Positions 17,726-27,298 of a stretch of DNA of 58,600 bases are shown here, in pieces. Each line of letters opens with the position of its first letter. Within the stretch, counting starts at the first letter, position 1. This DNA is from an uncultured Lachnospiraceae bacterium. Lineage in GTDB: Bacteria > Bacillota > Clostridia > Lachnospirales > Lachnospiraceae. The stretch is from positions 1-58,600 of the forward strand of contig CAMNMC010000112.1 of assembly GCA_946544235.1 (NCBI GenBank). The letters are read 5' to 3'. The translations under genes and the position numbers were made by a program. Under the pieces are notes generated by a model, which saw nothing but the letters and a program-made list of their open reading frames with translations, ran no database searches and was not told where the DNA came from.

Positions 17726-18487
17726 ATGTATGAATTTGAATCAAGAGTAAGATATAGCGAACTGACTGAGGATAAGAAGCTCAGCCTTGTTTCTATCATT
17801 AATTATTTTCAGGATTGCTGCACCTTCGAGGCGGAAGAGCGCGGGGTAGGCCTTCGGTATCATGATGAGAATCATACGGCCTGGATGCTGATCAACTGGC
17901 ATATCAGGATCAACAGGCGGCCGGATTTCAATGAAAATATACATGTGAAGACATGGGCGATAGGCTTCAGGCATTTCCTTGGAGAGCGTAATTTCACTAT
18001 AAAAGCGGATGATGGAGAACTGCTGGTATATGCGTATTCGAAGTGGGCTTATGTGAATACACTTGCCGGTACTCCGGAGAAGAGCATACCGCAGTCGGAA
18101 CTGGATGCTTACGGAATCACTGAGCCGCTTCAGGCTGAATTCAGGAAGGAGAAGATAAAGCTTCCTGAGAATATGACAGCGGTCGAGCCAATCACGGTCA
18201 CAGCAGGTAATCTGGATACCAATCATCATGTAAATAATGCAGAATATGTCGGCCTTGCGCTTTCGGCTGTCAGCAGTTATCTGAATGTGTTGCATAAGGA
18301 TGATAATGTGATCGATGCAGGGCTTTCGTTGAGCAGGGTATCTGAGATAAGAGTCGAGTACAAGCTTCAATCGGTGCTGGGGGATGTCATATATCCTTTC
18401 GTAAGCGTAAAGGATGACACCATTTATGTTGTTCTCAGGAATGCAGACGGCAATGCGAAGCTTATTTCTGAGCTTTTGATCGGATAA
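17726..18487 (+). CDS. Acyl-ACP thioesterase
   Basis: The 253-residue protein is built of two hotdog domains, like bacterial FatA/FatB-type thioesterases. The N-terminal half has the substrate-binding helix region VSIINYFQDCCTFEAEERGVG; the C-terminal half has the catalytic N-x-H-x-x-N-x-x-Y pattern at about 166-174 (NHHVNNAEY). It releases free fatty acids from acyl-ACP and probably acts with the ACP encoded just upstream. The ribosome site (AGGAT) is modest. Confidence 0.92.
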   Translation: MYEFESRVRYSELTEDKKLSLVSIINYFQDCCTFEAEERGVGLRYHDENHTAWMLINWHIRINRRPDFNENIHVKTWAIGFRHFLGERNFTIKADDGELLVYAYSKWAYVNTLAGTPEKSIPQSELDAYGITEPLQAEFRKEKIKLPENMTAVEPITVTAGNLDTNHHVNNAEYVGLALSAVSSYLNVLHKDDNVIDAGLSLSRVSEIRVEYKLQSVLGDVIYPFVSVKDDTIYVVLRNADGNAKLISELLIG

Positions 18488-18577
18488 ATAACATATTGAG
18501 AAGCTGTGCCAAACGGTTTATATATTTGCTTTTATTATGATGATAAAAGGATTTTATCGCGGGTTTGTGATATAATG

Positions 18578-18697
18578 AATAAGATCCCGGAGCGGTGTGA
18601 AGGGATAAATAAGATCCGGGACATGAGTGCAGTGAAAAATATGATCCGGGATCTGCGTGCGGTGATAGATATGATCTTGAATCGGTGTGAAGTAATA
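18578..18697. repeat. Tandem repeat of four 30-bp units in the leader of the 18727 gene
   Basis: Units start at 18578, 18608, 18638 and 18668, each holding ATAAGATCC or ATATGATCC followed by a GGTGTGA-like end. Unit 3 contains the palindrome GATCCGGGATC. A TATAAT at 18571-18576 stands just before the first unit. Confidence 0.9.
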
Positions 18698-18726
18698 GTA
18701 ATAAATATTTTTGTGGAGGGATATTT

Positions 18727-19482
18727 ATGAACAGTATGGTTAAGAAAGATAACAGGGGAGTCGGAACAGCCATGGCACTGGTGTCGATACTGACGCTTGT
18801 CTGGATAATAGGGTCGATCGTTCTGATGGTATACAGTGGAAAAACAGGAAAGATATGGCTGCTGCTTATATGTCTGGGGCAGTTCTTCCTCATAATGGGT
18901 ATCGTGGCAATGTTTGCGGTGCTTCGCTCAACGCAGAAGGATCTGTGGATAGATCTGATATTTATCGCAGCCGGTATAGGATGTCTCTACTACGGATTTA
19001 TGGCGAAATTCGCAGACGGTTTCAAATACAGTAAGATGGTTGATTTTATTCCGACACTTATGGGAATCGTATTTTTATGCGTTGGCTGTCTTATCCTTAT
19101 GGTAGAAGCTACAAACAGAAATGATCTTAGGAAGAGTTGTACATATGAAGTGATCGGAAGATGCGTGGGTCGTGACTTAAGAGGAGGCGGAAGGAGACTC
19201 GCATACAGTCCGGTATATGAAGTTGAGTATGACGGCGTGTACTATACACTCAATAAAAATGTATTTTCGAGAATAGATATTCCAAACGAAAATGAAGAGA
19301 GAAAGCTTTTTGTTGACAGGGCTGATCTGGAAAAAAAGAGAAACGAAGAAGGCGAGAGGAAGATCGACAGATATATCGATGAAGGACCGGATGCGGCAAA
19401 CTTTAAGCTGACACTGACTATCTGGGGACTTATCGCTCTTGCCGGAGTGGGAATCATTATTGTAAGAATGTTTGTTGGGTGA
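18727..19482 (+). CDS. Membrane protein, DUF3592-like
   Basis: The 251-residue protein has four hydrophobic segments in the first half (about residues 14-36, 42-66, 74-92, 105-126), a soluble region around 134-215 with YSPVYEVEYDGVYYTL, and a final membrane segment at about 225-248. The soluble part, with strands reading like a small beta domain, resembles DUF3592 proteins, whose role is not known to me. It stands alone behind the 30-bp repeats, with GGAGGGAT as ribosome site. Confidence 0.7.
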   Translation: MNSMVKKDNRGVGTAMALVSILTLVWIIGSIVLMVYSGKTGKIWLLLICLGQFFLIMGIVAMFAVLRSTQKDLWIDLIFIAAGIGCLYYGFMAKFADGFKYSKMVDFIPTLMGIVFLCVGCLILMVEATNRNDLRKSCTYEVIGRCVGRDLRGGGRRLAYSPVYEVEYDGVYYTLNKNVFSRIDIPNENEERKLFVDRADLEKKRNEEGERKIDRYIDEGPDAANFKLTLTIWGLIALAGVGIIIVRMFVG

Positions 19483-19605
19483 TAATAACATTGTTTTATC
19501 TGTAGGTGATGTACAGGAGCAGTGTGATTGATAAAAAACATCAACAAGATGAAAAAACATCGTTATGTTTGGCTGGATGAAGTTATTGCCGAAAGAGGAT
19601 AATTC

Positions 19606-20244
19606 ATGACTACTAGAGAAGAAGTAATCGAATTCGGATTGACATTTGAAGAGGCGTATCTTGATACGCCTTTTTCTGATACAAACTGGGTGCTGGTAAG
19701 ATTTAAAGGAAATAAGAAGGCCTTTATCTGGTCGTATATGTGGCGGAATGAAGATGGAAACGAGGAGCTTCGCCTTAATCTTAAGACACGTCCGGACAAC
19801 AGGGATTTCTGGAGAAGCGCTTTCAAAGGGAAGGTTATTCCGGGATATCACCAGAATAAGGAGCATTGGAACACTGTAATATGCGACGGAACAATCCCTG
19901 ATGCTGCCATAATGCAGATGATAGAGGAAAGCTATGATCTTATCTCTGACAGTCCGACGAAACGGATCTATGAGGCTGTGAAGCGTATACCGCGCGGCAA
20001 GGTTGCGACCTATGGACAGGTTGCAGCAATGGCCGGTAATCCTAAGATGAGCCGCGCTGTAGGTAACGCTCTTCACAAGAATCCGGACGGAGAGAGTATC
20101 CCCTGCTATCGTGTCGTCAACTCCAGGGGCGAGCTTGCAGGCGAGTATGTTTTCGGAGGTCTCTGGAAGCAGAAGGAGCTTCTTGAGGCGGATGGAATAG
20201 AGGTCACAGACGGCCGAGTCGACCTTGAAAAATATGGGATTTGA
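19606..20244 (+). CDS. MmcQ/YjbR-like domain fused to an O6-alkylguanine-DNA alkyltransferase-like domain
   Basis: Residues 1-115 look like an MmcQ/YjbR domain (LDTPFSDTNWVLVRFKGNKKAF, LRLNLKTRP, WNTVIC). Residues 116-212 match the DNA-binding/alkyl-transfer half of MGMT: IPRGKVATYGQVAAMAG, SRAVGNALHKNP, then the active-site segment IPCYRVV. The cysteine (about residue 167) is kept, but the usual PCHRV histidine is Tyr, which in known enzymes is part of the network activating the cysteine. It may still repair alkylated guanine or may only bind such lesions, as ATL proteins do. A strong terminator follows. Confidence 0.85.
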   Translation: MTTREEVIEFGLTFEEAYLDTPFSDTNWVLVRFKGNKKAFIWSYMWRNEDGNEELRLNLKTRPDNRDFWRSAFKGKVIPGYHQNKEHWNTVICDGTIPDAAIMQMIEESYDLISDSPTKRIYEAVKRIPRGKVATYGQVAAMAGNPKMSRAVGNALHKNPDGESIPCYRVVNSRGELAGEYVFGGLWKQKELLEADGIEVTDGRVDLEKYGI

Positions 20245-20259
20245 GGGCAATACTATTCT

Positions 20260-20310
20260 AAAAAAGAGATATTCGTTTTAAAATGATTTAAAACGAATAT
20301 CTCTTTTTTT
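20260..20310. terminator. Strong terminator, probably bidirectional
   Basis: A stem of more than 20 bp, AAAAAAGAGATATTCG and onward against its complement, has a short loop and A/T runs on both sides. Confidence 0.9.
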
Positions 20311-20395
20311 ATAACGAATAACTATATAAAATAAACAAATAAAAATAAAATTATAACGAATAAAATTGACTTTTATGATAATAAGTGTTTATAAT
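20311..20395 (+). promoter_or_regulatory. Promoter and putative operator pair of the HTH-ATPase-STAS gene
   Basis: TTGACT (20366-20371) and TATAAT (20390-20395) are 18 bp apart. The word ATAACGAATAA occurs at 20311-20321 and again at 20353-20363, just before the -35, and may be the binding site of the gene's own HTH protein. Confidence 0.55.
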
Positions 20396-20437
20396 TGAAT
20401 AAAAGCAGTAGATTTCTTATGAGAGGAGGTCATCTAT

Positions 20438-21463
20438 ATGAGAATTAAGGAAGAAACAAAGAAGTCAATCTTATTATATATTCTGAATAAAATTCATGAG
20501 GGGTGTCCTACTCTGTCAAAAACCGTTTCAGAGGCTTTTGAGATAAATCGAGCAACTGTATATAAGTATATTAATGAACTGATACAAGAGGGAATCGTCA
20601 GGAAAATCAAACGCGAACAATATGAAATTATCGCCCAAGAATACAGATATCATTTGGAAAGGGCTAAAGATGAATTGTATGATGAAACGGATATTTACAG
20701 GACTTGTTTTGAAGCACATGTAAAAAATCTTAGTTTAAATGTAAAGGGGATTTGGGATTACGTCGTAGGTGAAATGGTCAACAATGTTATTGAACACTCG
20801 GAAGCATCAGAACTTGATATAATCATTAAACAAGATTATCTGTATACAGAGGTGAGAATAATCGATGATGGTATTGGTATCTTTAATAAGATTATGAAAC
20901 ACTTTAATCTTCGTTCGGTAGAAGATGCAATTAATGAATTGTTCAAAGGAAAGCTAACTACAGATTCTGAGAATCACTCAGGAGAAGGCATATTCTTTAG
21001 CTCTAAGCTTGTTGATGAGTTTTTTATAATTTCTGACAATAGGGTTTTTACGCATAACAAATATTCGGAATCTGATATATTTAGTGTGGAGGAGCTGAAG
21101 GATATTGGAACGGCTGTAATTATGAGACTATCTAATTTCGCTAAAAGACAGGTGCGGGATATATTTGATCAATACTCTGATGAAGAGGGGGCATTTATAC
21201 GAACAGTTATTCCTTTAAGAGCTATATTTGATTCAAATCCGGTTTCAAGATCACAGGCTAAACGTATCTGTAATCGATTGGATTCGTTTAGTGAGGTTGT
21301 TCTGGATTTTGAGAATATCGAATGGATGGGGCAGGGGTTTGCACATCAGATATTTAAGGTCTTTGCAAAGGATAATCCGGAAATAAAGCTGATACCGATC
21401 AATATGAATCATGATGTTGAGAAGATGTATAAGCATGTTATTCTTACAAAACTCGGATCATAA
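20438..21463 (+). CDS. HTH - HATPase - STAS-like (DUF4325) regulatory protein
   Basis: Three parts are seen in 341 residues. Residues 1-70 form a winged-helix DNA-binding region (EINRATVYKYINELIQEGIVRK). Residues about 95-250 form a GHKL ATPase with EMVNNVIEHSE (N-box), IIDDGIGIF (G1) and SGEGIFFSSKLVDEFF (G2). Residues about 255-341 read like the STAS-like DUF4325 domain (VVLDFENIEWMGQGFAHQIFKVFA). The layout resembles an anti-sigma kinase and antagonist joined to a DNA-binding domain. Base composition is clearly more AT-rich than the neighbours, suggesting transfer. No partner gene is adjacent. Confidence 0.8.
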   Translation: MRIKEETKKSILLYILNKIHEGCPTLSKTVSEAFEINRATVYKYINELIQEGIVRKIKREQYEIIAQEYRYHLERAKDELYDETDIYRTCFEAHVKNLSLNVKGIWDYVVGEMVNNVIEHSEASELDIIIKQDYLYTEVRIIDDGIGIFNKIMKHFNLRSVEDAINELFKGKLTTDSENHSGEGIFFSSKLVDEFFIISDNRVFTHNKYSESDIFSVEELKDIGTAVIMRLSNFAKRQVRDIFDQYSDEEGAFIRTVIPLRAIFDSNPVSRSQAKRICNRLDSFSEVVLDFENIEWMGQGFAHQIFKVFAKDNPEIKLIPINMNHDVEKMYKHVILTKLGS

Positions 21464-21508
21464 AAAGCTGAACATTAACATGGTTTTTACATGATAGGAG
21501 TGACAAAT

Positions 21509-21931
21509 ATGGATATTAATAAGATAGGCAGTTTTATAGATAAACAGAAGGTCAGCTTTATATGCTCCGTAGATGATGAAGGCTTTCCCAATATAAAAGC
21601 CATGCTCAGACCAAGAAAAAGGAATGGACTGAAAGAGTTTTATTTTTCTACAAACACCTCGTCAATGAGAGTGAAACAGTTCCTGAGTAACCCTAAAGCA
21701 AGTATATATTTTTATCATAAAGGATTGATAAAATATGTTGGTGTGATGCTTGTTGGCAGGATGGAGGTTCTGACGGACCAGGAAACCAGGAATATGATCT
21801 GGAAAAGAGGAGACACCATGTTTTATAAGAAGGGAGTTACTGATCCGGATTATTGTGTTCTGAAGTTTACAGCTGAAAAAGGAAGATATTACTGCGACTT
21901 AAAAACAGAGAATTTTGAAATACACAACTGA
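21509..21931 (+). CDS. Pyridoxamine 5'-phosphate oxidase-like flavin-binding protein
   Basis: Start 21509 follows AGGAGTG; an upstream ATG at 21491 lacks a site. The 140-residue protein has the split-barrel pattern: FICSVDDEGFPNIKAML, a phosphate-binding FYFSTNTSSMRVKQFLSNPKASIYF block and VGVMLVGRMEV. Small clostridial members bind FMN or F420-like cofactors and often act as general stress or redox proteins; the substrate is not deducible. Confidence 0.85.
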   Translation: MDINKIGSFIDKQKVSFICSVDDEGFPNIKAMLRPRKRNGLKEFYFSTNTSSMRVKQFLSNPKASIYFYHKGLIKYVGVMLVGRMEVLTDQETRNMIWKRGDTMFYKKGVTDPDYCVLKFTAEKGRYYCDLKTENFEIHN

Positions 21932-21985
21932 TTGCACATTAAAAAAGTGTCCATCTTACTGGTGAGGGTAAGTTGATTCTGTTAT

Positions 21986-22026
21986 TACAAAACTCAGACC
22001 GGCTATGGGAAACCATAGCCGGTCTG
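21986..22026 (-). terminator. Terminator of the cellobiose phosphorylase gene
   Basis: A perfect 14-bp stem (21995-22008 with 22013-22026) closes a GAAA loop (TTTC on the minus strand). A T-rich run follows on the minus strand. Confidence 0.8.
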
Positions 22027-22067
22027 TAAGCTTATTGATCAATTATAAATATCATCAATCAGATGTA

Positions 22068-24518
22068 TTAACCAAGAACAACCTCAACCTTGTGTGTTGC
22101 ACCGTCGCCGATAACAGGGATAACGTTGCCGTCTACTGCCTTGCCATCAACTGTGAGTGACTTAACGCCCTTGCATACGTGATCAGGATTGCTGATTGTG
22201 ATCTCATATGTGTCGCCACGGAACTGACGAACAGCTGTGAAACCATCCCAAGCTGAAGGAATAGAAGGATCAACCTTAAGGCCGTTCCAGTCAGCTGCGA
22301 TACCGAGGATGTACTGGCTGATTGCTACGAAGTTCCAAGCAGCTGTACCTGTAAGCCATGAGTTCTTAGCCTCACCCATACGTCCTGCATCCTTACCAGC
22401 GATCATCTGAGCATATACATATGGCTCGGTTCTGTGAAGGTCTGAAATCTCCTCATTGAAAGCAGGAGCAATACGTGAATACCAGTCAAATGCGAGATCA
22501 CCCTTACCAGCGTAAGCAGCTGCAGCGATCATCCATGCATTGTTATGACAGAATACGCCGGCATTCTCCTTGTATCCTGCAGGATATGTAGAGATCTCAC
22601 CGTATTCGATGTAATACTTTGTAAATGCAGGGTTGTTAAGAACGAGACCGTACTTGCATCCGAGACGCTCCTCAACAGCGTTGAGAACCTTCTCTGCATA
22701 GCCTTCTTCTTTACCGATATCTGACATGATACCGAAGCCCTGTGGCTCGATGAAGATCTTGCCTTCCTCGTTGTCCTTAGAACCAACTTTTCTTCCGAGA
22801 TCATCATATGCTCTGAGGAACCATTCTCCGTCCCAACCGGCATCCATGATGTTCTTCTTCATCTTATCTATCTCAGCCTGAGCCTTGGCAGCCTCAGCCT
22901 CATCACCCTTGTATTTGCAAAGAGCAACATATTCAGGACCTGCATATGTGAAGAGAGTAGCAACAAATACTGACTCTGCAACATCTGAGAAGCCCTTGTC
23001 ACCATACTTAGGTGATGTATATGTCTGGAAGCTTTCACCAGGTGTATCTGACCAGCATGAAAGGTTCAGACAGTCGTTCCAGTCAGCTCTCATTGAAAGT
23101 GGAAGTCCGTGAGGGCCTACGCTTCCTGCTACCTTGTAGAATGACTGATGTAAGTGATGCATCATTGACTGAGCTTTTGTTTCATCATTCTTGTAAGGTA
23201 CGCTCTCATCGAGGATAGAGTAATCACCTGTCTCCTTGATGTAAGCTGCTGTTGAAAGGATCATCCAAAGTGGATCATCTGAGAAGTTACCGCCGAGTGT
23301 ATCATTACCCTTCTTGGTAAGTGGCTGATACTGATGGAAGCATCCGCCGTCCTCAAACTGTGTAGCTGCAAGGTCAAGGATTCTTTCACGAGCTCTCTCA
23401 GGGATCTGATGAACAAATCCGAGAAGATCCTGGTTAGAATCACGGAAGCCCATTCCACGTCCGATTCCTGACTCGAAGTAAGAAGCTGAACGTGACATAT
23501 TGAAGGTAACCATACACTGATACTGATTCCAGATGTTAACCATACGGTCAACCCTCTCATCAGGTGTCTTAACAGCGTATTTGCCGAGGAGATCATCCCA
23601 CATCTTCTTGTTTGCTTCAAATGCAGCGTCAACCTTCTCAACTGTATCGAACTGCTTGATCATCTCATAAGCCTTAGACTTATTCATTGATCCGTCAGCA
23701 TTCCACTTGTCAGCACCGTTCTCAACATAACCAAGGATAAATACAAGTTCCTTTGTATCTCCAGGAAGAAGATCGATCTTGATAGAATGAGAAGCGATTG
23801 GTGACCAGCCGTCAGCCTTGGAATTCTTGGACTGATCAGCAAATACAACGTCCGGCTTATCGAAACCGTTGTAGAGACCCATGAATGACTCTCTGTCACA
23901 GTCATAACCATCTATTTCGGAATTAACTGTATAGAATGCGAAGTGATCACGACGCTCCTTGTACTCTGTCTTGTGGAAGAGTGTAGAGCCCTCAACCTCA
24001 ACCTCACCTGTGTTGAAGTTTCTCTGGAAGTTATGCTCATCATCCTCTGCATTCCAGAGACACCACTCGAGGAATGAGAAGAGAGTAAATGACTTCTTGG
24101 TTGTGCCTTCGTTCTTGAGAACTACCTTCTGGATCTCTCCGCTGTAGCCCTGAGGAACGAGGAAAGTAACCTCTGCCTTAAGTTCATTTTTCTTACCTGT
24201 GATAATGGTATAACCCATACCATGACGGCACTGATAGAAATCAAGCTCTGTCTTAACAGGTGACCATCCAGGATTCCAAACTACTCCGTCATCATTGATA
24301 TAGAAATAACGTCCTCCGAGATCAACAGGAACGTTGTTATAACGATAACGTGTAATACGTCTCAGTCTGGCATCTTTGTAGAAATGATAACCTCCTGCTG
24401 TATTTGAAATAAGTGAGAAGAAACTCTCAGTACCAAGGTAGTTGATCCATGGGTATGGAGTTCTTGGGGAGGTGATGACATATTCCTTCTGAACGTCATC
24501 AAAGTATCCGAATTTCAT
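22068..24518 (-). CDS. Cellobiose phosphorylase (GH94)
   Basis: The 816-residue protein splits cellobiose with phosphate into glucose 1-phosphate and glucose in the cytoplasm. [29 protein letters not shown] is the N-terminal beta-sandwich signature of cellobiose phosphorylases. [21 protein letters not shown] and [12 protein letters not shown] with the catalytic aspartate lie in the (alpha/alpha)6 barrel, and [17 protein letters not shown] closes it. The length fits the family. It is a single-gene transcript with its own promoter, a LacI-type operator upstream and a terminator. It would act on cellobiose imported after extracellular cellulase action; glucose 1-phosphate can join glycogen metabolism with the phosphorylase at the window start. 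Confidence 0.96.
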   Translation of the reverse strand: MKFGYFDDVQKEYVITSPRTPYPWINYLGTESFFSLISNTAGGYHFYKDARLRRITRYRYNNVPVDLGGRYFYINDDGVVWNPGWSPVKTELDFYQCRHGMGYTIITGKKNELKAEVTFLVPQGYSGEIQKVVLKNEGTTKKSFTLFSFLEWCLWNAEDDEHNFQRNFNTGEVEVEGSTLFHKTEYKERRDHFAFYTVNSEIDGYDCDRESFMGLYNGFDKPDVVFADQSKNSKADGWSPIASHSIKIDLLPGDTKELVFILGYVENGADKWNADGSMNKSKAYEMIKQFDTVEKVDAAFEANKKMWDDLLGKYAVKTPDERVDRMVNIWNQYQCMVTFNMSRSASYFESGIGRGMGFRDSNQDLLGFVHQIPERARERILDLAATQFEDGGCFHQYQPLTKKGNDTLGGNFSDDPLWMILSTAAYIKETGDYSILDESVPYKNDETKAQSMMHHLHQSFYKVAGSVGPHGLPLSMRADWNDCLNLSCWSDTPGESFQTYTSPKYGDKGFSDVAESVFVATLFTYAGPEYVALCKYKGDEAEAAKAQAEIDKMKKNIMDAGWDGEWFLRAYDDLGRKVGSKDNEEGKIFIEPQGFGIMSDIGKEEGYAEKVLNAVEERLGCKYGLVLNNPAFTKYYIEYGEISTYPAGYKENAGVFCHNNAWMIAAAAYAGKGDLAFDWYSRIAPAFNEEISDLHRTEPYVYAQMIAGKDAGRMGEAKNSWLTGTAAWNFVAISQYILGIAADWNGLKVDPSIPSAWDGFTAVRQFRGDTYEITISNPDHVCKGVKSLTVDGKAVDGNVIPVIGDGATHKVEVVLG

Positions 24519-24581
24519 TGGTTAAATACCTTCCTTTCCTTATATGATTTTGTGATAAATGATTTCCGCATAATCACAAAC

Positions 24582-24610
24582 ATTATATAATAAACCGGCC
24601 TAAAAAACAA
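24582..24610 (-). promoter_or_regulatory. Promoter of the cellobiose phosphorylase gene
   Basis: On the minus strand TTGTTT and TATAAT are 17 bp apart, ending 64 bp before the ATG. A second TATAAT lies at 24623-24628. Confidence 0.6.
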
Positions 24611-24640
24611 TTAAAAATGTGCATTATATCGGATTATTTG

Positions 24641-24656
24641 CGCAAACGGTTTACCA
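24641..24656. promoter_or_regulatory. LacI-family-type operator before the cellobiose phosphorylase gene
   Basis: On the minus strand GGTAAACCGTTTGCG has the AAACCGTTT centre typical of LacI/CcpA-family operators. It lies upstream of the downstream promoter and over the -35 area of the upstream TATAAT. No LacI-family gene is in the window. Confidence 0.5.
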
Positions 24657-24685
24657 CCAAAGCATATATAACAAACCATGCAATA

Positions 24686-24730
24686 CACAAAAAAGAGAGG
24701 ATGAATGCCGGCATTCGTATCCTCTCTTTC
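24686..24730 (-). terminator. Terminator of the aldose-epimerase-like gene
   Basis: A long stem (AAAGAGAGGAT with ATCCTCTCTTT, further paired AATGCC-GGCATT) is followed on the minus strand by a T-run. A second hairpin at 24761-24789, with stem TGATGAGC and a GAA loop, lies closer to the stop codon. Confidence 0.8.
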
Positions 24731-24823
24731 TTTGTGTGTTATACGGCACCTATGGCGCCGGTTCCTGATGAGCGAAGCTCATCAAGAACAGAGTATGGCT
24801 TGTTATCTGTATAGTGTATGTGA

Positions 24824-25825
24824 TTATGCACTGTAGATCTTCTCTGTAACAGTCTTGGACTGTCCCGGAGCAAGCTCCATGTAACCTGACTCTGACTGAG
24901 AGAGCGGAAGGTTCGGAGCATCGATTATCCAGCTCATCGGTTCAGGGCAGAAGTAACCCTTATCACCATGGTCGTTCCAGATGATCCAGAACTTGAAGTC
25001 CTTACATACCTCGTAGCGGATCTGTTTGTTGGTAGCTGTATCTGTGGCGATCACTCCATAGAAAGGCTTGCCGTCAGCAGAACCCTCTTCCATAAAATAC
25101 ATATCGTTATCAATATCCTGACCTACAGGTATGGTAGAACCTGAGAGGTAAAGCTTGTCGTAATTGTTCTGAGGCTTGAAGTCGCAGGTTGGTATGCACT
25201 GCTTGTTAAGTTCAACCCTGTCTCCGATCGGAACATAGAGACGAACATCCTCAGGCTTTCCGCCTTCAATGAAAGGTCCCTTCATGGCAGTGTGATTACA
25301 TACACCATAAGGCATCTGTCTGTCTGAGAGATTGGTCAGGGTAAAGCTGTAATCCATTCCTTCATCAGAAAGGCTGAAGGTGTACTCTGCTTTGAAGCTA
25401 ACAGGGAAGGTTGTAAAGAAAGGATCCTTCTCGTCATAGACGTATTCTGTTTTGGCGATGGCTGCAGTATCTGTTGTTTCTGCCGCAACGATCTTATGCT
25501 CTCTTAAGTGAAGGAAACCATGGAGATGGTTGCCGAGAGGATCATTGCAAGGGAACTGATATGTATAGTCGGAAACCTTGAGCACGCCGCCTGCGAGACG
25601 GTTAGGAAGATAGAGGGTAGGGAAGCCGTACACCTCGGCATTCTTCTGATAATCTTCAGCAGTGAAATCAGGATTATTCCTGAAAAAGTCGATTTTGTTT
25701 TCGGTATCCTGCATCCTCATGATATTGCTTCCATTAAATGCAGCGATAACAGCAGTATATTTTCCACATACAAGTTCTACGGTCTGCTTGCCGCAGAAAT
25801 CCTTAATCTCAGCTGAAATACTCAT
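24824..25825 (-). CDS. Aldose 1-epimerase-like protein (GalM family)
   Basis: The start is the fourth codon of the open frame, because GGAGG lies nine bases before it and abuts the first ATG. The 333-residue protein has a galactose mutarotase-like beta-sandwich: FNGSNIMRM, NPDFTAEDYQ, NRLAGG, NHLHGFLH with a probable catalytic histidine, and a late FWIIWND and FCPEPMSWIIDAPN. It would interconvert anomers of a hexose or a modified sugar. It is transcribed alone and shares direction with cellobiose phosphorylase, suggesting a role in oligosaccharide use. The exact sugar is unknown. Confidence 0.85.
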   Translation of the reverse strand: MSISAEIKDFCGKQTVELVCGKYTAVIAAFNGSNIMRMQDTENKIDFFRNNPDFTAEDYQKNAEVYGFPTLYLPNRLAGGVLKVSDYTYQFPCNDPLGNHLHGFLHLREHKIVAAETTDTAAIAKTEYVYDEKDPFFTTFPVSFKAEYTFSLSDEGMDYSFTLTNLSDRQMPYGVCNHTAMKGPFIEGGKPEDVRLYVPIGDRVELNKQCIPTCDFKPQNNYDKLYLSGSTIPVGQDIDNDMYFMEEGSADGKPFYGVIATDTATNKQIRYEVCKDFKFWIIWNDHGDKGYFCPEPMSWIIDAPNLPLSQSESGYMELAPGQSKTVTEKIYSA

Positions 25826-25864
25826 TGGTTTCATCCTCCGTTTATTTGTTTTATAGGTGGAATT

Positions 25865-25893
25865 AATATAACATATTTATTATTTACAGTCTA
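25865..25893 (-). promoter_or_regulatory. Promoter of the aldose-epimerase-like gene
   Basis: On the minus strand TAGACT and TATATT are spaced by 17 bp, 40 bp before the start codon. The remaining 25894-26059 is AT-rich leader for the divergent SGNH gene. Confidence 0.5.
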
Positions 25894-26059
25894 TAAAAAT
25901 ATCGGTGATAAGATGCATAAATGATACTGTCCGGATGTCTGCTTCAGGCAGCTTCAGGAGAGCTGATAAAAGAAATTTGCAATTATTACATTTATAATAT
26001 AAAATATGCGTTGAAGTTTTGTGTGAGGATCATAGGAGCATTGCTTAGTTGGAGGCTTC

Positions 26060-27091
26060 ATGGATAACCATACCAGGGAAGAAAACGGCAGGGAGATCAG
26101 TAAGAATATAAAGACTCCTGCCGATTATTCTTCAGAAAGAGATAAAATACGCGAAAAATACGAGAAGAAAACACCTAAGAAAAAGAAGAGACGTATTTCC
26201 GTCGCTTCTGCAGCGATCACGGTGTCCTTTCTTGTCGTTATAATACTTATTGTATTTCTCATCAAACTTCTTGCAGACCTTGAGGATAAGGGGATTAAGA
26301 AGGAGGAAGAAACCACGCAGGTTGATACTGAGGTCATCAGCAGCAGAGTTGACACCGCAACGGATGAGGATACAACTGAAGCAACCAGAACAAGCACTTT
26401 TATTCCTGATGATGCTTCGGCAGATGAGATCAGATATGCCAATCTTCATATGGGAGACTCGTGGTATAACAGTGACATCTACAGCGCTGTCTGCAAGGAT
26501 GTGGAGGATGAGTATTTTGAAGATGTCTGCTTCATAGGAGATTCAAGGACAATGGGTCTTCTTGAATACTCTGTTCTTCCGAGATGGCATGGATATTATA
26601 AGGTTGGTTCTACAGCTGCCGCTGCCTGTGTTGAGAGAGCATATACGATCGATGGTGATTATTACACGAACATCCTGAACATCATCGAGAGTGTTGACTA
26701 CGACATCTTTTATGTGGGCTATGGTACGAATGAACTGGGTTATGGCGATTCGGCAAAATTCATTGAGGAACTGAAGGTTGTTATCGACAAGATTAGGGAT
26801 TGCCATCCGGGCGCGATCATTTATGTTGAAAATGTTCTGCCGATGGGACAGTATTATTCAGATAATAATCCCGGCTTCAGTAATTCAAGAGCCCTGAGTT
26901 ATAATGAAGCTCTCAGGAGAATGTGCCAGGAGTACGGCGATCTGATATATCTTGATATTGCATCATGCATGAGAGATCCTGAGACCGGTGCGGCAATATC
27001 AGAATACATCGGTGATGGACTGCATTATACTCCGGATGGATGCAAGGAGATAATGAAATTCATCAGAGGTGCCGTAGTCGAGAAGAAGTAG
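26060..27091 (+). CDS. Membrane-anchored SGNH/GDSL-type hydrolase
   Basis: The 343-residue protein has a basic cytoplasmic N-terminus with KKTPKKKKRR, one membrane helix at about 50-72, an acidic Thr-rich linker, then an SGNH domain: block I FIGDSRTMGL near 164, a GYGTNELG block carrying the conserved Asn, and the late DGLHYTPDG with catalytic Asp-His. Block I reads GDSR instead of GDS-L, common in bacterial extracellular SGNH proteins. It should face outside and could deacetylate cell-wall polymer or exopolysaccharide; no polysaccharide genes are adjacent. Confidence 0.87.
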   Translation: MDNHTREENGREISKNIKTPADYSSERDKIREKYEKKTPKKKKRRISVASAAITVSFLVVIILIVFLIKLLADLEDKGIKKEEETTQVDTEVISSRVDTATDEDTTEATRTSTFIPDDASADEIRYANLHMGDSWYNSDIYSAVCKDVEDEYFEDVCFIGDSRTMGLLEYSVLPRWHGYYKVGSTAAAACVERAYTIDGDYYTNILNIIESVDYDIFYVGYGTNELGYGDSAKFIEELKVVIDKIRDCHPGAIIYVENVLPMGQYYSDNNPGFSNSRALSYNEALRRMCQEYGDLIYLDIASCMRDPETGAAISEYIGDGLHYTPDGCKEIMKFIRGAVVEKK

Positions 27092-27298
27092 AAGACTGGC
27101 TCAGGTTAAAACGGCATATTCATAAAATGTTCAGAAAAAATGATTGAAAGATTGATTTACAGACATATTGAAAAGTGATATTATCTTCGCTGGTGCCGGG
27201 AGATACACTGTGACGAAGCAAAACTGTCGTATCGGACAGAAGCCGAAGGTACTGCGTATATTTGTGTATTAATTGATTGAGATAGAGAGGTTCGAAAT

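Noticed and set aside
18506..18730. Small protein of 74 residues with 10-residue repeats
   Set aside because: It starts at GTG without a ribosome site and simply reads through the 30-bp DNA repeats into the next gene's start.
19177..20250. Long minus-strand frame opposite the DUF3592-like and MGMT genes
   Set aside because: It is a shadow frame of two well-supported genes on the other strand, with no recognisable family or ribosome site.
24824..25825. Single operon of the epimerase-like gene and cellobiose phosphorylase
   Set aside because: A strong terminator, an operator and a promoter lie between them.
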